DNA of 34,781 nt from Halorubrum kocurii JCM 14978 (lineage in GTDB: Archaea > Halobacteriota > Halobacteria > Halobacteriales > Haloferacaceae). The notes beneath the pieces were generated by a model, which searched no databases, was not told the DNA's origin, and saw only the letters and a list, made by a program, of their open reading frames with translations. The stretch spans positions 1 to 34,781 of the forward strand of contig NZ_AOJH01000080.1 of assembly GCF_000337355.1 (NCBI RefSeq), given 5' to 3'. Shown here in pieces: positions 15,454-23,636 of this stretch (within the stretch, counting starts at the first letter, position 1; each line of letters begins with the position of its first letter). Both the position numbers and the translations under genes were made by a program.

Positions 15454-15589
15454 ATCAACCCGTGTCCGCCCCGAGGGATTAACGGTTTCCCCCGGCGGGC
15501 GCCGCTCGGGCTCCGTCGCGTCCCCCGTCGACTCGCCTCGCGTCCGTCGCGATCGCCGGAACCGTAGACGGTTCGGCATCGAACGATAC

Positions 15590-15598
15590 GCCTTTGCT
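15590..15598 (+). promoter_or_regulatory. TATA-like box deciding a GTG start
   Basis: GCCTTTGCT at 15590-15598 lies about 27 bases before the GTG at 15621 and favours that start over the in-frame ATG at 15594, which overlaps the box itself. Confidence 0.5.
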
Positions 15599-15620
15599 CG
15601 GCCGCGAGGAATCCACGCGT

Positions 15621-16412
15621 GTGACTCGATCGAGAACGCGCGTCGACGCCCACCTCAAGGTGCTCGACGACGACGTCGTGGCCCTCGCGAAGGAACGGGG
15701 GATCGACGCGCTCGTGTACGCCCCGCACTTCACCCGCCTGCCGACGATCCGAGAGCGCGCGGCCCGATTCTCCGACGACGATCTGACCGTGGTCCCCGCC
15801 CGCGAGGTGTTCACCGGCGACTGGGGGAACCGGCGGCACATCCTCGTACTCGGCTTGGACGAGCCCGTCCCCGACTACATCACCTTCGAGGCGGCGATGG
15901 CGGAGGCCGACCGGCAGGACGCGGTCGTGCTCGCGCCCCACCCGAGCTTCGCGACCATCTCGCTCACTCGCCCGGAGATCGCGGCCCACAGCGCCCGGAT
16001 CGACGCCATCGAGACGTACAACACGAAGCTGCTCCCCCACCAGAACGCCCGAATGCGGCGGATCGCCGAGGCGACCGGCCAGCCGGGATTCGGCTCGTCG
16101 TACGCCCACCTCCCCGGCACCGTCGGCGAGGCGTGGACCGAGTTCGACGGCGACCTGGACGGCGTCGACGCGGTCGTCGACGCGTTCCGCGAGGCGCGCC
16201 CCCGCACCGTGGTCCACCGCGGTGGGGCCGGTCACCAGCTCCGCGGGCTGGTGGAGTTCGCGCACCTCGCGTACGAGAACACGTGGGAGAAGCTCGACCG
16301 GCAGTTCCTCTCGGGCGACGAGCCGACGCTGCCGAGCAACGTCGCGTACGAGGGGCGATTCAACGACGTGAGCGTCTACTCCGGGACGCTCTCCGACTAC
16401 CGCCCGAACTAG
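15621..16412 (+). CDS. PHP-domain metal-dependent phosphoesterase-like protein
   Basis: A 263-residue protein started with GTG (MTRSRTRVDAHLKVLDDD). Metal-binding motifs of the PHP fold are visible: VDAHLKVLD (first His), LVYAPHFTRLPTIRERA, VVPAREVFTGDWGNRRHILVLG, VVLAPHPSFA, and AIETYNTKLLPHQNARM. The first motif is DAHLK and not the DxHxH found in most PHP enzymes, so the metal site may be incomplete or altered. A C-terminal PHP-associated region follows (VVHRGGAGHQLRGLVEF). Family members hydrolyse phosphoesters; the substrate here is unknown. It stands alone, 42 bases upstream of a convergent gene. Confidence 0.78.
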   Translation: MTRSRTRVDAHLKVLDDDVVALAKERGIDALVYAPHFTRLPTIRERAARFSDDDLTVVPAREVFTGDWGNRRHILVLGLDEPVPDYITFEAAMAEADRQDAVVLAPHPSFATISLTRPEIAAHSARIDAIETYNTKLLPHQNARMRRIAEATGQPGFGSSYAHLPGTVGEAWTEFDGDLDGVDAVVDAFREARPRTVVHRGGAGHQLRGLVEFAHLAYENTWEKLDRQFLSGDEPTLPSNVAYEGRFNDVSVYSGTLSDYRPN

Positions 16413-16454
16413 GTCGCGGTCGCCGTCTCAGCCTCCCCGGACGTTCTGTCCCGG

Positions 16455-16958
16455 TCAGACCCCGAGTCCGGCCGCCGCCTCCGAGGCGGCCGCGGAGAGG
16501 TCCAGATCGAGCGTCACGACGTAGGTGTGAAGCGCCCAGAAGACCGCGAGCTCCACGGCCGTGACGATCACGGTGACGAGGTCCGCGTACTTGCTGCTCG
16601 TCGTCACGCCGGTCGGCATCCCGTACTCGGTGTCGGAGAGCGGGTGGAACAGCGCGATCCCGCGGCGGCTTCCGACCACGTCGAGGACGTAGTGGGTCAA
16701 CACCCCGATCCAGACGTACTGGAGGTTGCCGAACACGATCGGGTACGCGAGGAAGACCCCGAGCACCGGGAGGCTGTGGAGCGTCTTCCGGTGACGGCCG
16801 AACGCGGTGTCGACGTCGGGGAACAGCGCCCCCAACACGATCGGCACGGTGATCTGGGCGGTGGTCCGCGCCGTGGCCATGTCGAGCCCGGGCTCGATGA
16901 CGAAGCCGAGTCCGAGCGCAAGCAGTAAGGCGTTGAGGACGTGGCCGCGTTTGTTCAT
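16455..16958 (-). CDS. DUF457/YdjM-type membrane-bound predicted metal hydrolase
   Basis: A 167-residue membrane protein (MNKRGHVLNALLLALGLGF). It shows the family's metal-site residues: His6, LGALFPDVDTAFGRHRKTLHS in the middle and LTHYVLDVVGSRRG. Four or five hydrophobic helices surround these. The family, typified by bacterial YdjM, is predicted to be an inner-membrane metal-dependent hydrolase and in haloarchaea is widespread with unknown substrate. TCACTTACG on the minus strand at 16979-16987 is a TATA candidate near -25. Two further, diverged relatives occur at 30274-31719. Confidence 0.8.
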   Translation of the reverse strand: MNKRGHVLNALLLALGLGFVIEPGLDMATARTTAQITVPIVLGALFPDVDTAFGRHRKTLHSLPVLGVFLAYPIVFGNLQYVWIGVLTHYVLDVVGSRRGIALFHPLSDTEYGMPTGVTTSSKYADLVTVIVTAVELAVFWALHTYVVTLDLDLSAAASEAAAGLGV

Positions 16959-17077
16959 ACCTCCGGGTGGCCGGGGGCGTAAGTGAAACCACCGGATCGG
17001 GATCGCCCCGGGGAGGCGCCGACCTCTCCGACCGCCGCGGTCGAAAGAGCCACGGCGCCCGACGCCGAGCGACCGGT

Positions 17078-18181
17078 ATGGAGTACGAGGAGCCGAAGTT
17101 CTTCCACGTGATGCAGTACGCGGCCGCGGCCGACGGGGACGTCATCGACATGGTGAGCGGCAACCCCGACTGGGAGCCGCCGGCCGCGCTGCGAACGGCA
17201 CTCCGCGAGTACGCCGACCTCCCGCCGACCGACTTCCAGTACCCGCCGAGCGAGGGCCTCGTCGAGCTCCGGGAGGCGATCGCCGAGCGCCGGAACGTCG
17301 ACGCCGACCGCGTCGTCGTCACGAACGGGACCGGCGAGGCGAACTACCTCGCGATGGCACGCGCCTTCGAGCGCGACGCCGGCGACGAGGCGCTGTTGAT
17401 GGACCCGGTCTACCCGTACTACCCGGGCAAGGTGGACATGCTCGGCGGCGAGTCGACCCTCGTCCCGACCGCGCGCGACGGGGGGCTCGACGTCGACGCG
17501 GTCCGAGAGGCAGCGAGCGGGGACACCGCGCTCATCGTCCTGAACACGCCGAACAACCCGACGGGGGCCGTCTACGACCTCGACGCGGTCCGGGAGGTCG
17601 TCGCGGTCGCGGACGCGGTCGACGCCCTCGTCGCGGTCGACGAGGTGTACGACCACTTCGATTTAACCGGCGAGTTCGAGTCGGCGCTAACCCTCTCGTC
17701 CGACCGCGTGATCGTCACCAGCGGCTTCTCGAAGTCGATGGCGATCACGGGGTTCCGCGTCGGCTACGCCGTCTTCCCCGAGGCGCACGTCGGCGACGCG
17801 AAGACGCGGCACATGCTCGTGAACGTCGCCGGCGCGCGCCCGTCCCAGTACGCGGTCCACCACGCGCTCGCGGAGACGCCGCCCGACTACTACGCGGCGG
17901 CCCGCGACCTGCTCGCGGACCGCGCCGACGCGTTCACCCACGCGCTCGACGCGGCGGGCGCCGAGTACACCCGCCCGGAGGGGGCCTTCTACGTGCTCGC
18001 GCGCTTCGACGGCTTCCCCGGGACGATGGCGAACGTGAAGCGCCTCGTCGACGAGGCCGGCGTCGCCGGCATGCCCGGCGACGCCTTCGGCACCGCGCGT
18101 GACGAGTGGATCCGGTTCGCCCTCGTGACGCCGCGCGTCGAGGCGGCCGCGGAGCGGCTCGCAGACTACTTTGAGGACTGA
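17078..18181 (+). CDS. PLP-dependent class I/II aminotransferase
   Basis: A 367-residue enzyme of the aspartate aminotransferase fold. TNGTGEANYLAMARAF binds the cofactor phosphate, NTPNNPTGAVYDLDAV (Asn160) and VDEVYDHF (Asp188, Tyr191) hold the pyridine ring, and SGFSKSMAITGFRVGY gives the Schiff-base Lys219 and Arg227. The start at ATG 17078 (MEYEEPKFFHVMQYAAAAD) matches family length. It transfers amino groups between an amino acid and an oxoacid; substrate specificity is not clear from sequence alone. The final Arg that binds the carboxylate is in DEWIRFALVTPR. It stands alone, followed by repeat copy B. Confidence 0.88.
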   Translation: MEYEEPKFFHVMQYAAAADGDVIDMVSGNPDWEPPAALRTALREYADLPPTDFQYPPSEGLVELREAIAERRNVDADRVVVTNGTGEANYLAMARAFERDAGDEALLMDPVYPYYPGKVDMLGGESTLVPTARDGGLDVDAVREAASGDTALIVLNTPNNPTGAVYDLDAVREVVAVADAVDALVAVDEVYDHFDLTGEFESALTLSSDRVIVTSGFSKSMAITGFRVGYAVFPEAHVGDAKTRHMLVNVAGARPSQYAVHHALAETPPDYYAAARDLLADRADAFTHALDAAGAEYTRPEGAFYVLARFDGFPGTMANVKRLVDEAGVAGMPGDAFGTARDEWIRFALVTPRVEAAAERLADYFED

Positions 18182-18554
18182 TCACGATTGGCGCGTGCCT
18201 GCGAGGCCGCCTCGCGGCCGAGCAGCACGCGCGAGGGAGTCAGTCGCCCGGAGCGACGTGGAGGGCGACTGACGAGGCTGGGGAGGTGTGAGGTGCGGTT
18301 GCTGTGCAGGGTGGGACTCAAAGGGGCAGCCGCGAAGCGCGCGGAGGCGACGTAAGCACCGCAGGGAGCGAGTGAAACGAGCGACTGAGGAGCGCAGCGA
18401 GCGTGCGCGCGCTTCGCGGCTGGGGCTTTGGAAGTGTTCTTCGGCGATCCGCAGTCAACTGCTTATAAACGAGCGGCTGGGGCTTTGGAGGTGTCCCCGG
18501 TCGATACCCAACTCTGTATTTATAAATGAGCAGCCAGAGCGTCGTAAGTCGCGT
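18182..18554. other. Gene-free spacer holding repeat copy B
   Basis: This 373-base gap between the ends of two convergent genes contains no credible gene. It is filled almost entirely by the dispersed repeat at 18189-18529. Confidence 0.75.
18189..18529 (-). repeat. Dispersed non-coding repeat, copy B (inverted relative to copy A)
   Basis: Read on the minus strand this 341-base stretch aligns with 5643-5968. It has TTTATAA at 18526-18520 and 18469-18463, each followed by the conserved block containing TCCAAAGCCCCAGCCGC (18494-18473 and 18442-18416), the spacer AGTTGACTGCGGATCGCC, then a tail with GCCCCTTTGAGTC and CCTCACACCTCCCCA. A decayed block end (CTCTGGCTGCTC) precedes the first TATA, as in copy A. 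Homology is clear but imperfect, so the copies are not recent duplicates. Confidence 0.85.
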
Positions 18555-19199
18555 CTAGCCGAAGTTCTCGACCTTCGCGGCGTCGGCGTCGCCGCCGGCG
18601 GCCTCGACCGCGGTCTCCGCGTCGGCGACGAGGCCGGCGAAGCCGTACACGAAGACGGTCTCGCCCTCGGCGCCCGTCAACACGTCCGCGACCGCCTCGT
18701 CAAGCTCCTCCTCGGCGTCGAGGAGGCGAACCGTCGCGCCGCGCTCCGCCAGCGCGTCCAGCCGGTCCGCGTGCGACACGTCGTCGTCGCGGTAGACGAT
18801 CGCTGCCTCGGCGCCGTCGTCGAGCGCGCGCTCCGCGATGGCGACGGCCGGGCCGACGCCCGGGCCGCCGGCGATCACGACGGCGCGCGGCTCGCCGTCG
18901 TAGTGCTGGTCGCCGAACGGACCGGAGAGCGTCATCTCGGTGCCCGCCTCGGCGTCCGCCAGGAACGCGGAGAACTCGCCGCCCTCCTCGGGGTCGATCC
19001 CGACCGTCACCTCGAAGCTGTCGCCGACCGTCGGCGACGAGAGGGTGTAAAAGCGCGCCTCGGACTCGCCGTCGATCTCTGTGCCGAGCTTCACGAACTG
19101 ACCGGGCTCGGCGTCGAACCCGTCGGGCGCGTCGAACCGGAGCGCGTACGTGTCGCGGCCGACCGTCTCGACCGCGCTGACCGTCGCTGTCGTGTCCAT
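18555..19199 (-). CDS. FAD/NAD(P)-binding oxidoreductase of the ferredoxin reductase family
   Basis: A 214-residue protein from ATG 19197-19199 (MDTTATVSAVETVGRDTYAL). An N-terminal beta-barrel FAD domain carries GQFVKLG and RFYTLSSPTVGD, the RxYS/T motif that holds FAD. The C-terminal half binds NAD(P): VIAGGPGVGPAVAIAERAL, then VYRDDDVSHADRLDAL and VFVYGFAGLVADAETAV. The end AAKVENFG is typical of this family. It moves electrons between NAD(P)H and a partner such as ferredoxin or a flavin; no partner is fused or adjacent, but ferredoxin-linked korAB lies divergently next door. The 8 extra upstream codons (MSPERIRD) are an alternative start. Confidence 0.85.
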   Translation of the reverse strand: MDTTATVSAVETVGRDTYALRFDAPDGFDAEPGQFVKLGTEIDGESEARFYTLSSPTVGDSFEVTVGIDPEEGGEFSAFLADAEAGTEMTLSGPFGDQHYDGEPRAVVIAGGPGVGPAVAIAERALDDGAEAAIVYRDDDVSHADRLDALAERGATVRLLDAEEELDEAVADVLTGAEGETVFVYGFAGLVADAETAVEAAGGDADAAKVENFG

Positions 19200-19506
19200 A
19201 TCCCGGATCCGCTCGGGAGACACAAACGTGTTCCCGTCGGCGCCGACCGCGCGCGGTGGACGGCCTCGGCCGCGGGCGGCGGTCGACCTCTTCGACTGTC
19301 AGTTCGACGAGCGTCGAAACCACCGACGACGATATGAGTCGATCGTGAAAGATATGATAAACGTATGTCCAGTATACGCGCCAAATATTCTCACTTAACA
19401 GCTTTATAGTGACAATATTCGCGAAAGTGGCTACGAATGTACAGAAATGGGGCGATGGCTCCTTCCAGAAGTCTTTTGATGAGTCCGGCGAAAGCCCCGT
19501 TATAGC
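19200..19506. other. Divergent promoter spacer with an A+T-rich core before korA
   Basis: No gene is supported in these 307 bases. Bases 19319-19440 are far richer in A+T than the rest of the window and hold several TATA-like strings (GATAAACG, CCAAATATTC, GCTTTATAG, ACAATATTC). The part next to the reductase gene is ordinary G+C-rich sequence. Confidence 0.6.
19471..19480 (+). promoter_or_regulatory. TATA-like box for korAB
   Basis: GTCTTTTGAT at 19471-19480 lies about 30 bases before the ATG at 19507. GCTTTATAG at 19401-19409 is an alternative that would give a leader of about 70 bases. Confidence 0.5.
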
Positions 19507-21264
19507 ATGGCTGCGGACTTCAACTGGGCCGTCGGCGGGGAGGCCGGCGACGGCATCGACTCGACCGGGAAGATCTTCGCGCAAGCGCTCTCTCGGGCGG
19601 GTCGACACGTGTTCACGTCGAAGGACTTCGCCTCGCGGATCCGAGGCGGTTACACCGCCTACAAGGTGCGAACCTCCGTCGACAAGGTACAGAGCGTCGT
19701 CGATCGTCTGGACGTGCTTATCGCGTTGACCCCTCGGACCATCGAGGAGAACCTCGAGGAGCTCCACGAGGGATCGGTGATCATCTACGACGGCGAACGG
19801 ACGACGATGCAGGACGTGGAGATCCCCGACGAGATGATCGGGATCGACGTCCCGCTCAAGCGGCTCGCCGAGGAGGCCGGCGGGGCGATCATGCGGAACG
19901 TCGTCGCGCTCGGCGCGGCGTGCGAGGTCGCCGAGTTCCCCATCGAGAACCTCGACTCCGCGCTGGAGAAGCGGTTCAAGGACAAGGGGCAGAAGCTCGT
20001 CGACAACAACAAGGAGGCCGCCCGCGCGGGGCAGTCGTACGTCGCCGACGAGTACGACCACGAGTTCGACTACGACTTAGAGACCACCGAGGAGGACTAC
20101 GTCCTTCTCAACGGCGACGAGGCCATCGGGATGGGCGCCATCGCGGCCGGCTGCCGCTTCTACGCCGGCTACCCGATCACGCCCGCGACCGACGTGATGA
20201 CGTACCTCACGGGTCGGATCGAGCGGTACGGCGGCCACGTCGTGCAGGCGGAAGACGAGCTGTCGGCGATCAACATGGCGCTCGGCGCCGCGCGCGGCGG
20301 TGCGCGCGCCATGACCGCGACCTCCGGCCCCGGGATCGACCTGATGACCGAGACGTTCGGGCTCATCGCGACCTCGGAGACGCCGCTGGTCATCTGTAAC
20401 GTGATGCGCTCCGGCCCGTCGACCGGGATGCCGACGAAACAGGAGCAGGGCGACCTGAACCAGATGCTGTACGGCGGCCACGGCGAGGTCCCCCGGTTCG
20501 TCCTCGCGCCGACGACCATCGACGAGTGCTTCTGGAAGACCGTCGAGGCGTTCAACCTCGCCGAGAAGTACCAGCTCCCCGTCTATCTCACCGCCGACCT
20601 CTCGATGGCGGTGACCGAGCAGACGTTCAGTCCGGACACCTTCGACATGGACGCGGTGGAGGTCGACCGCGGCTTCGTCGTCGACGAGGCCGACATCGAC
20701 GACCACATGAGCGACTCCGGCGGCTTCCAGCCCCACGAGATCACCGACGACGGGATCTCGCCGCGGGCGTTCCCCGGCACGGCCGACGGCGCGCACATGT
20801 CCACCGGGCTCGAACACGACGAGCAGGGACGTCGGACAGAGGACACGGAGATGCGGGTCGAGCAGGTCGACAAGCGAAACCGGAAGGTCGAGACGGCCCG
20901 CGAGCGCGAGGACCTGAGCCCGCGCGAGTTCGGCGACGCCGACGCCGACACCCTCGTGGTCACGTGGGGCTCGAACGAGGGCGCGCTCGCCGAAGCCGTC
21001 GAGTTCCTCGCCGAGGACGGGATCGACGTGCGGGTGCTCTCGGTCCCGTACATCTTCCCGCGCCCCGACCTCACGGAGGACATTGAGGCGGCGGAGAACG
21101 TCATCGTCGTGGAGTGTAACGAGCAGGGGCAGTTCGCCGACCTCGTCGAACACGACGTGTTAGAGCGCGTCGATCGGGTGAACAAGTACAACGGCGTGCG
21201 ATTCAAGGCCGACGAACTCGCAGACGACATCAAAGCGTCCCTCGCGGAGGGGGTGGAGGCGTAA
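19507..21264 (+). CDS. korA: 2-oxoglutarate:ferredoxin oxidoreductase, alpha (gamma-alpha fused) subunit
   Basis: A 585-residue subunit. The N-terminal gamma domain holds WAVGGEAGDGIDSTGKIFAQ-type sequence (residues 7-26) and KDFASRIRGGYTAYKVR. The alpha domain starts near residue 205 with GDEAIGMGAIAAGCRFYAGY and PITPATDVMTYL, then TATSGPGIDLMTETFGL and SGPSTGMPTKQEQGDLNQ. A third domain (about 475-580) has LVVTWGSNEGALAEAVEFL. The enzyme oxidatively decarboxylates 2-oxoglutarate with CoA, reducing ferredoxin in the citric acid cycle. Length and partner size suit Kor better than Por (pyruvate), since the haloarchaeal Por subunits are longer from memory; specificity is still an inference. The beta subunit follows after three bases. 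Confidence 0.88.
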   Translation: MAADFNWAVGGEAGDGIDSTGKIFAQALSRAGRHVFTSKDFASRIRGGYTAYKVRTSVDKVQSVVDRLDVLIALTPRTIEENLEELHEGSVIIYDGERTTMQDVEIPDEMIGIDVPLKRLAEEAGGAIMRNVVALGAACEVAEFPIENLDSALEKRFKDKGQKLVDNNKEAARAGQSYVADEYDHEFDYDLETTEEDYVLLNGDEAIGMGAIAAGCRFYAGYPITPATDVMTYLTGRIERYGGHVVQAEDELSAINMALGAARGGARAMTATSGPGIDLMTETFGLIATSETPLVICNVMRSGPSTGMPTKQEQGDLNQMLYGGHGEVPRFVLAPTTIDECFWKTVEAFNLAEKYQLPVYLTADLSMAVTEQTFSPDTFDMDAVEVDRGFVVDEADIDDHMSDSGGFQPHEITDDGISPRAFPGTADGAHMSTGLEHDEQGRRTEDTEMRVEQVDKRNRKVETAREREDLSPREFGDADADTLVVTWGSNEGALAEAVEFLAEDGIDVRVLSVPYIFPRPDLTEDIEAAENVIVVECNEQGQFADLVEHDVLERVDRVNKYNGVRFKADELADDIKASLAEGVEA

Positions 21265-21267
21265 CCA

Positions 21268-22131
21268 ATGAGCTCAGACATTCGATTCACCGATTTCAAG
21301 TCCGACAAGCAGCCGACGTGGTGCCCGGGATGCGGCGACTTCGGCACCATGAACGGGATGATGAAGGCCCTCGCGGAGACGGGCAACGACCCCGACAACA
21401 CCTTCGTCGTCGCCGGTATCGGCTGTTCCGGGAAGATCGGCACGTACATGCACAGCTACGCGCTCCACGGTGTTCACGGGCGCGCGCTTCCGGTCGGCAC
21501 CGGCGTCAAGATGGCCCGGCCGGACATCGAAGTGATGGTCGCCGGCGGCGACGGCGACGGCTACTCCATCGGCGCGGGCCACTTCGTCCACGCCGTCCGG
21601 CGGAACGTCGACATGACGTACGTCGTGATGGACAACCGCATCTACGGGCTGACGAAGGGGCAGGCGTCGCCCACCTCTCGCGAGGACTTCGAGACCTCGA
21701 CGAGCCCGGAGGGGCCGAAACAGCCCCCGGTCAACCCGCACGCGCTGGCGCTGGCGTCGGGCGCGACGTTCATCGCGCAGTCGTTCTCCTCGGACGCGCT
21801 CCGCCACCAAGAGATCATCCAGAAGGCGGTCGAGCACGACGGGTTCGGCTTCGTGAACGTCTACTCCCCGTGCGTGACGTTCAACGACGTGGACACGTAC
21901 GACTACTTCCGCGACTCGCTGGTCGACCTGAAAGAGACGGGCCACGACCCCAGCGACAAGGAGGCCGCCAAGGACGTCATCTTCGACTCCGAGACGGAGC
22001 ATCAGGGCGTCATCTACCAAGACGACGAGTCGGTGCCGTACCACGAGCGCCACGGCGTCGACGAGGACATGTCCGTCATCCCGGACGGCGCGCCCGAGAG
22101 CGCGACGGACCTCGTCCGCGAGTTCTACTGA
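21268..22131 (+). CDS. korB: 2-oxoglutarate:ferredoxin oxidoreductase, beta subunit
   Basis: A 287-residue subunit that binds thiamine diphosphate and a 4Fe-4S cluster. Cys19 and Cys22 (TWCPGCGDFG), Cys53 (GIGCSGKIG) and Cys202 (YSPCVTFND) are the four expected cluster ligands. The TPP/Mg motif is GGDGDGYSIGAGHF with the closing Asn in VVMDNRIYGLTKGQ. It starts three bases after korA stops, with GGTGGAGGC just upstream as a plausible Shine-Dalgarno site, rare in this window and fitting an internal operon gene. Together with KorA it forms the heterodimer that couples 2-oxoglutarate oxidation to ferredoxin. Confidence 0.9.
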   Translation: MSSDIRFTDFKSDKQPTWCPGCGDFGTMNGMMKALAETGNDPDNTFVVAGIGCSGKIGTYMHSYALHGVHGRALPVGTGVKMARPDIEVMVAGGDGDGYSIGAGHFVHAVRRNVDMTYVVMDNRIYGLTKGQASPTSREDFETSTSPEGPKQPPVNPHALALASGATFIAQSFSSDALRHQEIIQKAVEHDGFGFVNVYSPCVTFNDVDTYDYFRDSLVDLKETGHDPSDKEAAKDVIFDSETEHQGVIYQDDESVPYHERHGVDEDMSVIPDGAPESATDLVREFY

Positions 22132-22291
22132 CGCGTCGCCGACCGCGCGGTCGAGCGTCGTGCCTCGCGGTCCGACCGCGCCCTCCTTTTGAACGGGAAC
22201 GCGAGGGCCGTCGATATTCCGACCTCAGTGAACCGCCAAATTCCGGCGACCGAGCCGGGTCACGGCCTGTTTGCGACCGCTTTCAGCAAGC

Positions 22292-22299
22292 CTAATTAC
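22292..22299 (+). promoter_or_regulatory. TATA-like box for the geranylgeranyl reductase family gene
   Basis: CTAATTAC is centred about 26 bases before ATG 22322. It supports this start over an open frame extending to 22271. Confidence 0.6.
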
Positions 22300-22321
22300 G
22301 TGGGTCCGTATTCACGGGTAT

Positions 22322-23557
22322 ATGGTTGATCGCTACGACGTCGTGGTCGCGGGTGCCGGACCGGCGGGCGCCCAGTGCGCTCGCGACCTGGCGACGCGAG
22401 ACTACGACGTCGTCGTTCTCGAAACGGAGTCGGAAGACGAGTTCCCCCGCCAGAGCAACAAGTCGACCGCCGGGACGTTCCCGTCGATGATGTCCTCCTT
22501 CGGGATCCCCGACGACGTGGTGATGTCGTACACCGACGACGTGGTTCTGGAGTCGCCGAACAGCTACTACGAGAGCTACCAGCCGGGCGCCGTCTTGGAG
22601 TTCGCCGACTTCAAGCGCTTCCTCGTCGAGGACGGACGCGAGAACGGGGCGGAGTACCGGTTCGACTCGCGGGTCTCCCGGCCGATCCTCGACGACGACG
22701 GCGTGATCGAGGGCGTTCGGTACAACGGCGACGAGGAGGTGTACGCCGAGGTGGTCGTCGACGCGACCGGTCCCGCGGCGCCGATCGCGAGCGCGCTCGA
22801 CGTGGTCGACCTGGAGCGCGAGAACCAGGCGATCGGCATCGAGTACGAGATGAAGGGCGTCGAGATGAACCACCCGGAGTACGCCGACCTCCGGCGGGCG
22901 ATGATGCTCCGGCTCGACCACGACATCGCGCCCGGCGGCTACTCGTGGATCTTCGCCACCGGCGAGGACACCGCGAAGGTCGGGATCTGTTACATCCAGA
23001 ACGACCGACACCGCGAGTTCGCGCAGGAGGGCCAGACCGTCGACGGCTACCTCGACGACTGGATCGAACGGGACCCCCGGTTCGCGGACGCCGAACAGAT
23101 CGGCGACACGGTCCACCGCGGCTCGGCGCACATCCAGATGCCCGACGAGATGCACACCGACCGGTTCCTCGCTATCGGCGACACGGTGCCCACCATCGAC
23201 CCGCTGTGGGGCGAAGGGATCCACAAGGGCATGAAGTCGGCCCGGGCGGCGGCGGCCACCATCGACCGGTGTCTGACGGACTCGCAGCGGCGCGTGGACG
23301 CCGAGAGCCTCGCCGTCTACGAGCGACTCTGGCACCGCGACGTGGCCCCGCGGATGCGCGCCCGGCTGACGCTCACGCGGCTGCTGTACCTCGCGCCGAA
23401 CGAGCGGTACGACCGGTTCATGCGGGACCTCCGCGCGACGGACGACAACACCCTCGAGAAGGCGAACCAGGGCGACAAGGCCGCGATGGCGAAGCTGCTC
23501 CACCTCGACGACATCCCGCTGTTGGCGAAGTTCGCTCGGGAGCAGTTGGGGTCGTAG
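22322..23557 (+). CDS. Geranylgeranyl reductase family flavoprotein
   Basis: A 411-residue FAD enzyme (MVDRYDVVVAGAGPAGAQCA). The first dinucleotide-binding motif is VVVAGAGPAGAQCARDLA, followed by VVVDATGPAAPIASAL, APGGYSWIFATGEDTAKVGI (the GGR-type G-G-Y-x-W-I-F segment) and FLAIGDTVPTIDPLWGEGIH closing the FAD site. In archaea, members of this family reduce the double bonds of geranylgeranyl chains to form saturated membrane lipids, and others act as FixC-like electron carriers. The residues TIDPLWGEGI fit the lipid group. The C-terminal 90 residues are helical. No lipid-synthesis gene is adjacent, so a specific assignment to digeranylgeranylglycerophospholipid reductase is likely but not certain. 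Confidence 0.8.
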   Translation: MVDRYDVVVAGAGPAGAQCARDLATRDYDVVVLETESEDEFPRQSNKSTAGTFPSMMSSFGIPDDVVMSYTDDVVLESPNSYYESYQPGAVLEFADFKRFLVEDGRENGAEYRFDSRVSRPILDDDGVIEGVRYNGDEEVYAEVVVDATGPAAPIASALDVVDLERENQAIGIEYEMKGVEMNHPEYADLRRAMMLRLDHDIAPGGYSWIFATGEDTAKVGICYIQNDRHREFAQEGQTVDGYLDDWIERDPRFADAEQIGDTVHRGSAHIQMPDEMHTDRFLAIGDTVPTIDPLWGEGIHKGMKSARAAAATIDRCLTDSQRRVDAESLAVYERLWHRDVAPRMRARLTLTRLLYLAPNERYDRFMRDLRATDDNTLEKANQGDKAAMAKLLHLDDIPLLAKFAREQLGS

Positions 23558-23636
23558 AGCGCGAGCCGTCGGCACGCGGCTCGGACCCCCCTCGTCCTCC
23601 AGAACTGTTTTGTCCGCCGGTTGCGCACGGATGATT

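Noticed and set aside
14307..16265. 652-codon minus-strand frame across arginase, the zinc-finger gene and the PHP gene
   Set aside because: Only its middle overlaps the coding region of a real minus-strand gene, and that in another frame; the rest is antisense to well-supported genes.
5643..18529. Repeat copies A and B as insertion sequences
   Set aside because: Neither contains a transposase frame, terminal inverted repeats or visible target-site duplications. A non-autonomous element remains possible.
19507..22131. Assignment of the ferredoxin oxidoreductase to pyruvate (PorAB)
   Set aside because: Subunit lengths of 585 and 287 residues fit the 2-oxoglutarate enzyme better than the longer pyruvate enzyme. 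The call rests on remembered sizes, so it is not absolute.
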